Assembly: GCA_933207985.1 (NCBI GenBank)
Contig: OW240916.1
Span: forward strand, 84,961,833 to 85,025,832
DNA length: 64,000 bases
Source: Pelobates cultripes
Lineage: Eukaryota > Chordata > Amphibia > Anura > Pelobatidae
Direction of reading: 5' to 3'
The notes beneath the pieces were generated by a model that did no database searches, was not told where the DNA came from, and was given only the letters and a program-made list of their open reading frames with translations. The translations under genes and the position numbers were made by a program. This document shows, piece after piece, positions 58,104 through 64,000 of the stretch (position 1 is its first letter; the number at the start of each line of letters is the position of its first letter).

Positions 58104-59079
58104 CAGTGGTTCCCAACTTTTTAGGTTCAAGGCACCCTTAAAATTTCAATATTTTTCCAAGGCATGCCAATTCAAAAAATGTCTAGGTTGTATACATGTA
58201 CATCGCTGGGGCATATACTGGGCCCCTGTTCAGCAGAAATGTTTCCCTATCAGGGGCGGATCCAGAACCTAATTTCAGGACTGGCACTGGTAGATTATTT
58301 AAAGAAACAATCCAGGAACAATAACCACTACAGCACACTGTAGTGGTTATGGTGCCATGAGTGCCGCGGTACCCTGCCAGGATAAGTAGTAAAACTGTTT
58401 AGGAACAGTATGACAACTTATCTCGGGTCTGCCAGGATAGGGGCTGTAGTAGGGGATAGGGGCAGTGGTGTGTGTGTGTTATGGGTGCAATGTATGTGTG
58501 TGTGTGTTAGAGGAGTGGAATGTGTGTGGGGTTAAGTGTGTGTGTTTGTGTGAGGGGTGCAGTGAGTGTACGGGGGTGCATTGTGTTTGTGACGGATGTA
58601 GTGTGTGTGTGTGTATAAGGGGTGCATTGTGTCTGTGTGTTTGAAGGGTGCAGTGTGTGTGTGAGGGATACAGTGTGTGCGTATTAAGGAGGGCAGTGTG
58701 TGTGTATGGGGGCATTGTGTGTGTGCATGGGGGGCTGTTGTGTGTGTTTGGGGGAGAATTATTGTAGGTCTGTAGGGTTGGAGGGTAGATTAATAAATAT
58801 AAAAAAAATGTAATTAAAAAAAATAATAATAATTTTGATATCCCCCCTCCCTGCTTACCTTTGCCTGGGAGGGGGGACAGTACAAATCCCTGGTGGTCCG
58901 TGGGGAAGCCCTCAGGAGCTGCTAGAGTTCACTCTTGCCAGATTTGGAGCTTTGCTGTGGTAACGGCAGCAACACCCTGAGCTAGTGAGAGGAGAACCCA
59001 GCGGAGCTGCAAGTTAGAGCTCCCCCAGGTCTTCTCTCCCTCCCCTGCTGGCTGCAGTATTACAGTTTGGGAACCGCTG
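58104..59079. mobile_element. hAT-like element E (976 bp) sharing cargo with element C
   Basis: The left end is CAGTGGTTCCCAACTTTTTA and the right end, reverse-complemented, is CAGCGGTTCCCAAACTG. Flanks CTATAGAT and CTATATAGA are similar but not identical, so the target duplication is worn. Contents from left to right: subterminal sequence, TG minisatellite (58460-58745), AT tract, minus-strand donor consensus AAAG/GTAAGC (58859/58858), an AATCCCTGGTGGTCC box (58886-58899) and a GC block. The GC block matches the reverse complement of element C (GAGTTCACTC, AACCCAGCGGAGCTGCAAGT, TAGAGCTC). TCTCGCGAGA has decayed to TCTTGCCAGA at 58933-58942. Confidence 0.75.
58460..58745. repeat. TG minisatellite
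   Basis: Units such as GGGTGCAGTGTGTGTG and GGGGTGCATTGTG recur with variable length. The minus-strand Thr/His-rich frame is an artefact. Confidence 0.85.
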
Positions 59080-60449
59080 CTATATAGAGTGACACTCCCT
59101 CACCCTTACTCCCTCATCAAAAACCTCTGGTCTTAGTTGATATTTCTCTGTTACATTCATTACATATTTTTAGCACTACAAATGAAATAATGTTAATTTA
59201 AAAGTAGTCAAATGACAAGCAATACATAAGATCAATATGATAAATGCATTTATATATGCCATGAATGCACCATACTTGAGTATATGATAGTTAAAGCATC
59301 AAAGCTATTGTAGGAACAAGCCCTACCACAGCAACATTTTTATGCCATACATTTTTTTCGATTGACCTAGGACAATTATAGCTAAATGTGAGCACTCAAC
59401 TAAAGCTGTTGTTGACTATATGTCATTTGATTATTATCCAGTATGTTGACATAGCAACAACAGACTGGGTGCCATAATTTCTTTCTATTCCAGCTTTAGG
59501 TTATTTCTGTTTTGCAACTTTATTCTTCGCAATAAACCAAATATTGTGCTCAAATGTGCTACAACCTACACTAATCCTTCAGAAAACATATTATCATACA
59601 GTCCTGCGACTTTCTCCACGACCCTGTATTTATTGACTGATGATACATCAATATACCTGTTTCTTATACATTGGCTATCAGTGAGTATCAGTAATTTAAC
59701 TTAAAAACCTGCTGTGCCTACAAAGCCGGCGAGTGAATCTGTAGGGCTTGAGCTAGAGACTAGTTTAGGAAGCAAACGGTTCAGTAATGTCTGGTATAAT
59801 CAATATTGGTCATAATATTATCACTGGTTTATGGGTTATTCCATTTGTAGACGTTCTCATTAATGATACATTTTATTAATAACTGCTTGAAAAAGGGAAA
59901 GAGATTTGTTTAAGTCAATCATTCATCCATAATGGCCAAGTGGCATATATTTCAGAATTACATCGCATAAAACTGATTCCGGAGCTTTAGAAGGTTGCAT
60001 AAAGAAGAAAAAGTTAAAATTAATGAAGAAAGGTTAGCTATATTGATTCAGTTAGATCAATACGTTTGTCTTTACTAATCCTTTTCAATGAATATTTAAT
60101 GGAGGTCTTAATCAGATAGCAGCACTAGGAAAAAAGTGATGAGTACATTGGGGTTTAACCACACCAACCATACACAGCCTCTGATGTGTACATTCCAGAT
60201 TTGGGGAGCAAACAGCTAATGTGAAACCTGCAGGGTAAAAACCCACAAGAAATAAATAGCATTTCTATATGTGTCTCTCTTTATACTTCACAGTTGATGA
60301 TAATTATTTATCAATAAATTGTTTTTCTTGTTAAAGAATCAATAGAGACACTGGGAAGAGCAGGAAGATACATTTCCGAAATATATGTAGGTGGTACATC
60401 TTTAATGATTCAGAAAATTACCAATGCAGCTCATTGCAGAGACAGGAAT
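59080..60449. other. NCAN intron, no gene
   Basis: No exon or transposon recognised; A/T-rich. Confidence 0.45.
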
Positions 60450-60900
60450 ACATAGTTACAGAGCAGAAAAGAGACATGCGCCCATTAATTTCAGCCTTTC
60501 TCATATCTGTTTTTGCTGTTCATCCAAAAGAAGGCAAAAAAAACCAGTTTGAAACGCTCCCTATTTTGCAACAAACTATGAGAAAAATCCTTAATGACCC
60601 CAGAATAGCAGTCAGACCTCTCCTTGGATCACGAAAGTTCTTATTCTTCAATAAAAAAATTATATCCCTGAATACTTTATTTTGGCAAGTATTCATCCAA
60701 TTCAACCTAAACATCTATACAGACTCTGATAAAATCACCTCTACAGGCAGAGAATTCCACATCCTTATTGTTCTCACAGTAAAAAAAAAAAACACATTAT
60801 ATTACCTTAGCCTAAATCTCCTTTCTTCCAGTTTAAAATTGACCTTGTGTCCTGTTTATGAATAGATTTCCAGACAATGGCTTATTAGTGTGTCTTAGAG
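60450..60900 (-). mobile_element. CR1-like LINE 3' end, minus strand
   Basis: The reverse complement carries the same elements as 1-345: CATAGTTACA at the tail side (60450), AAAAGAGACATGCGCCCATT, CATCCAAAAGAAGGCAAAAA, and GGCAGAGAATTCCACATCCT, which is the codons of the RIWNSLPE region. The open frame 60434-60865 on the + strand is antisense to the LINE and not a gene. Confidence 0.8.
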
Positions 60901-61599
60901 TGTCTCTCTTAACTTGTTCGTATTGTCTACTTGACCATGAGTTTTAAGAGGTGAGTTTTTTGATGACAGTAGAGAAACAGTTTGCCTTTAAATTTCCTAT
61001 GGCAGGGCTCAACATTTCCACTTGCCACTAGCCATTAGTAAGTAAAGCCATTGCAAGTACACATTCACCTCTGTCATGGACCATCTAGGCTTGTAATGAC
61101 AAGAAACTTTTAAGTACTGGCTAGTAATATAGGACTTGAAATGTGAAGTTGTGACCTACGGTTATTCTGTCGTTCCTGCATAGGCTTTCCTTTGAGCATG
61201 GACTGCAATACATTTAAATAACCTACCTTGTTTAGATTAAAAATATGATGATGTGGTTTACATTCTAAGTGACAGCATTAGACTGTTCACGAAACTGCAA
61301 TTATCTACTACACAATGTTACAAGACTTTAAAATTGAAAAATGTTCAGTAAATACAGTCCATCATCATTTAGTAATTGAAATGTATTTGGAATGTTAAAT
61401 GATGACAGACTGTATTAATGGAAGAGATGCTAATCATATGATTACAAACAGAAACCCAGCACGGAACAACTTATATCATTGCTTTTCCATGAATCTACTG
61501 TTGAATAAAGCACAGTTTCTTGCTCTATTTGGCATCTTCTCTCCCCGTTCAGCTTGATAGATTTCTAATTTATCTTTCTGACATGTTTCCTCTCAACAG
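60901..61599. other. NCAN intron, no gene
   Basis: No exon visible before the acceptor TTTCCTCTCAACAG. A CAGTCTGTCATCATT-like inverted pair lies around 61355-61415. Confidence 0.5.
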
Positions 61600-62658
61600 T
61601 TCTTAAAGAAGCAACCCCCACCCCGATGTGGAATGAACAGCAACGACCAGACTTCATGCCACAGGAGGACCTTGGGCAGATAAAGCCAGAACTTCAAAGT
61701 CAAGAGACTGGACAGGAAATACAATTGGAATTTAATAATGCTTTGCCTGCCAATGACAGTGTAAAATCTGCTACAAGACATGGGTTATTTCAGATGGAGA
61801 GCGGTGATCCAGTAACACCCAGGGGCTCAAAGGTAATTGAAAAGGAGATCAGTGCCTTATCTTCAAAGCTGCTTCCGCCAGCTTCAGCTGATAAACAACA
61901 GACAGTGACCAGTGAACCACTTGGCGGGAGCTATCTCCATAATGTTCAACTGGAGACATCAGCCGTTACAGAAATGTATAGGTTGAATGGAATAGTCACA
62001 CATAAAATACATGAGACAGAGGCGACTACAGCCACAGACAAGGAAAAAGTTAGACAATCTGCAGTTCCCAAAGCAGAAGAAGATGATTGGTTATTAAATA
62101 TGGTGGATAGGGAGTCCAAAGTAAGCCACAACACCTGGCAAGAATTTGCTGAGCCGTCAGTTCCAGATTCTTCAGAAGAATCTCCAAGTATCGAAAAATC
62201 ATTAGAAGAACGTACACTGACCAAGCACACAAATGTTATCTCTGAGGAGACACAAAACTCATTGCAGTTTCCTTGGCTTTTCGGAGACAGGGGATTTCTG
62301 ACATCATCAACAGTTCAACCTGAAACTTATGAACCTGCTTCTCATTCGTCTACTAAACTAATAGACAATGAAGAGCAAAGCATGGACATTCATTTTGCGT
62401 CAAACCAGACTAGTTCATCAGAGGTATCTAATGTGCATACAAATCTTGATCAGCAGAATTTTCACCAACATCTCAGCAAACTGAATTTGGAAACTGAGAG
62501 TGAGAAAGAGCTGTTGCCAAACCATCATGTGGTAAGCAACATGCTAGAATTTGGCATTGAACAAACCACTGAAGGTCATCACAGCAGAATCCATCTTCTT
62601 CAGGGTGGCTTGCCGTCTTTTTCTAATAAAGTCAAGGGCGATGAAAGAAGAAATCAAG
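61600..62658 (+). CDS. NCAN: Neurocan exon: start of the extended chondroitin sulfate attachment region
   Basis: The 1059-base exon (353 codons, phase 1 on both sides) has acceptor CTCAACAG and donor CAAG/GTAAGA. It follows the Link module 2 exon in the right phase and encodes a hydrophilic, Ser/Thr/Glu-rich stretch without cysteines, starting VLKEATPTPMWNEQ. A single Ser-Gly (QMESGDP), preceded by Glu, is a possible glycosaminoglycan site. NQTS is a possible N-glycan site. Sequence here is poorly conserved between vertebrates, so the call rests on position, phase, composition and length. In mammals two long exons make this region; the second would lie beyond the right edge, as would the EGF, lectin and Sushi exons. 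Confidence 0.8.
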
Positions 62659-63090
62659 GTAAGATTGTGTTTAGAAACTCATTATTCTAATTTTGTGGTG
62701 GATGTTAACTTATTAGAGGAGGACTTATTTTTTGTTGTGTAGTGCTTCAATGTCCCTGTGACATTTAATAAATCCAAAAACATAGTTCTAATTTCAGATG
62801 ACTTGATGTGAAAATATAATAGCATATCGGGGTTCTGGCATACTTATGTTAGAGGATAGCAGTGTGGTATTAATTGTGCTCGGGTCTAAATGACAGAGGA
62901 ATACCATATAGTGGAGGACTTTCTCGAGATTAGGGAGGGAATATAAAAAAATGGACTAGCTCCAAATATTTGCGCTTGGGCGGTATGATCCCTGCCTGTG
63001 CTTATATTGGTCCTTCAAAGTGTTTTGTAGATGGTATGTTTAGATTTGATTGCCACTATTTGTTGCTGCGACCGGGCCCACTGGAGGGGG
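62659..63090. other. NCAN intron, no gene
   Basis: Starts with the donor GTAAGATTGTG. No exon or named repeat recognised. Confidence 0.4.
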
Positions 63091-63626
63091 TATTGAGACA
63101 TGGGGAAATTGACACATGGAAGGGGGAATGAGACACATGAGGGGGAGAATGAGACATGGGGAAAATGAGACATATGAAGGGGCCTCAGGGAATTGAGACA
63201 CATGGAAGTGGCTGGGGTAATTGTGACACATAGAGGGACTTGGGAAGGATGAGACACATGGATGAGCTGGGAGAGGGAGAATGAGACACATGGAGGAGCT
63301 GGAGGGGAAGAATCAGACACATGAAGGGGCTGGGCAGGATGAGCCAAATGGAGGGGATGGTGAGGTGAGACACATGGAGGAGCTGGGGGGAGAATGAGAC
63401 TCTTGGAATGGATGGTGGGGTGAGACACATGGGAGTGAGACACATGGAGGGAATGATGGGGTGAGACACATGGGGGCATGAGACACATGGAAGGGATGGG
63501 GGTGAGAAATGTGGAGTAAGACACATGTAGGGGAAAGGGGGTGAGACACAAGGAGGGTCTGGGGGGGAGAGAATGAGACACATGATGGGGGCGAGGGGCT
63601 TCTGGTGGTTTCTAGTTACACCTCTG
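63091..63626. mobile_element. hAT-like right end with GAGACACATGGAGGGG minisatellite
   Basis: Tandem units around GAATGAGACACATGGAGGGG (63091-63590) are followed by GGTGGTTTCTAGTTACACCTCTG, the same terminus as the element ending at 32545 (CAGAGGTGTAACTAGAAACC in reverse complement). The left terminus was not found. Pro/Ser/His-rich minus-strand frames of up to 188 codons are artefacts of the repeat. Confidence 0.65.
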
Positions 63627-64000
63627 CTCCTTGCTATATAATTCCGCTGGCAGATTTCCTGATAGAAGGAATGGCAGTATGAGTGCCAGCTGGGTGTCTA
63701 AACACCTCTTAAAATACACTACAATCAATGAGCAATTTAAAGTTCAATAAGTCATTTCATATTCCTTCATATATGAATTACTTACTTTTGATTATCTATA
63801 GAACATGGCTGCACACCTAGACAGCAATGGTGTTCTGCTATTTTTAATATAATATCTTGACAGAATGAGATGGTGCACATTGACCATTAGAGTTCAGATC
63901 TCCATGGCTATATTCTCTCATATTAAAGAGCACACATAGCTGTGCAGTTCCTTGGGACCCTGCTGTGTGCAGATGAATTGCCTTTATCTGTTGTTACAAG
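63627..64000. other. NCAN intron to window edge
   Basis: No exon or transposon recognised. Confidence 0.4.

Noticed and set aside
60434..60865. 143-codon + strand open frame
   Set aside because: It is antisense to a CR1-like LINE 3' end and has the complement of the RIWNSLPE codons.
63015..63581. 188-codon minus-strand open frame rich in Ser/Pro/His/Cys
   Set aside because: It is the complement of the GAGACACATGGAGGGG minisatellite.

Overview
The window is vertebrate nuclear DNA, most probably from a frog (anuran). It is intron-rich and almost all non-coding. It is packed with CR1 and L1/Tx1 retroelements, Tc1/mariner and hAT DNA transposons, TTAA-flanked MITEs, and minisatellites. Two 100-base N gaps (21617-21716 and 36550-36649) show that it comes from a draft assembly. 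The species cannot be named from the sequence; the frog call rests on repeat types and on how far the gene has diverged from mammals.

One protein-coding host gene is visible, on the + strand. Five exons of a hyalectan-type chondroitin sulfate proteoglycan, best matched by neurocan (NCAN), lie at 28594-28995 (Ig V domain), 47449-47623 and 54454-54581 (the two halves of Link module 1), 57141-57428 (Link module 2) and 61600-62658 (start of the extended attachment region). Splice sites, exon phases and the 175/128-base split Link exon fit the family. The signal-peptide exon and the EGF/C-type lectin/Sushi 3' half are not seen and should lie outside the window or be hidden upstream. The exons total about 2.05 kb over 34 kb, because repeats have swollen the introns.

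Layout: 1-3850 nested LINEs (CR1 3' end, CR1 reverse transcriptase, L1/Tx1 ORF1). 4339-6323 hAT element with a TG minisatellite. 6608-10713 LTR-like direct repeats with a decayed gag-like ORF and a TTAA MITE. 11100-17170 minisatellite and mostly single-copy-looking DNA. 17171-18752 Tc1-like element with a nearly intact transposase. 19718-22552 TTAA MITE split by a 2.3-kb hAT element. 23585-25480 CCCTAA-like tract split by a 1.6-kb hAT element. 25764-27352 dead Tc1 element. 28594-62658 the NCAN exons with introns full of repeats.

The most interesting pattern is a recurring design in otherwise different transposons. At least four elements with four different terminal inverted repeats (4339-6323, 23813-25442, 50532-51731, 58104-59079) share one cargo. 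It is a GC-rich block, in three of the four with the palindrome TCTCGCGAGA (decayed in the fourth), then an ACCACCAGGGATGG-like box, then usually a strong 5' splice donor consensus, then an AT tract and a TG/CA minisatellite. Two further elements (19887-22223 and the one ending at 32545) have the same order of GC block, splice donor and minisatellite with other sequences. This looks like promoter plus first-exon-like cassettes carried and exchanged among non-autonomous transposons. That reading is inference and needs transcript data.
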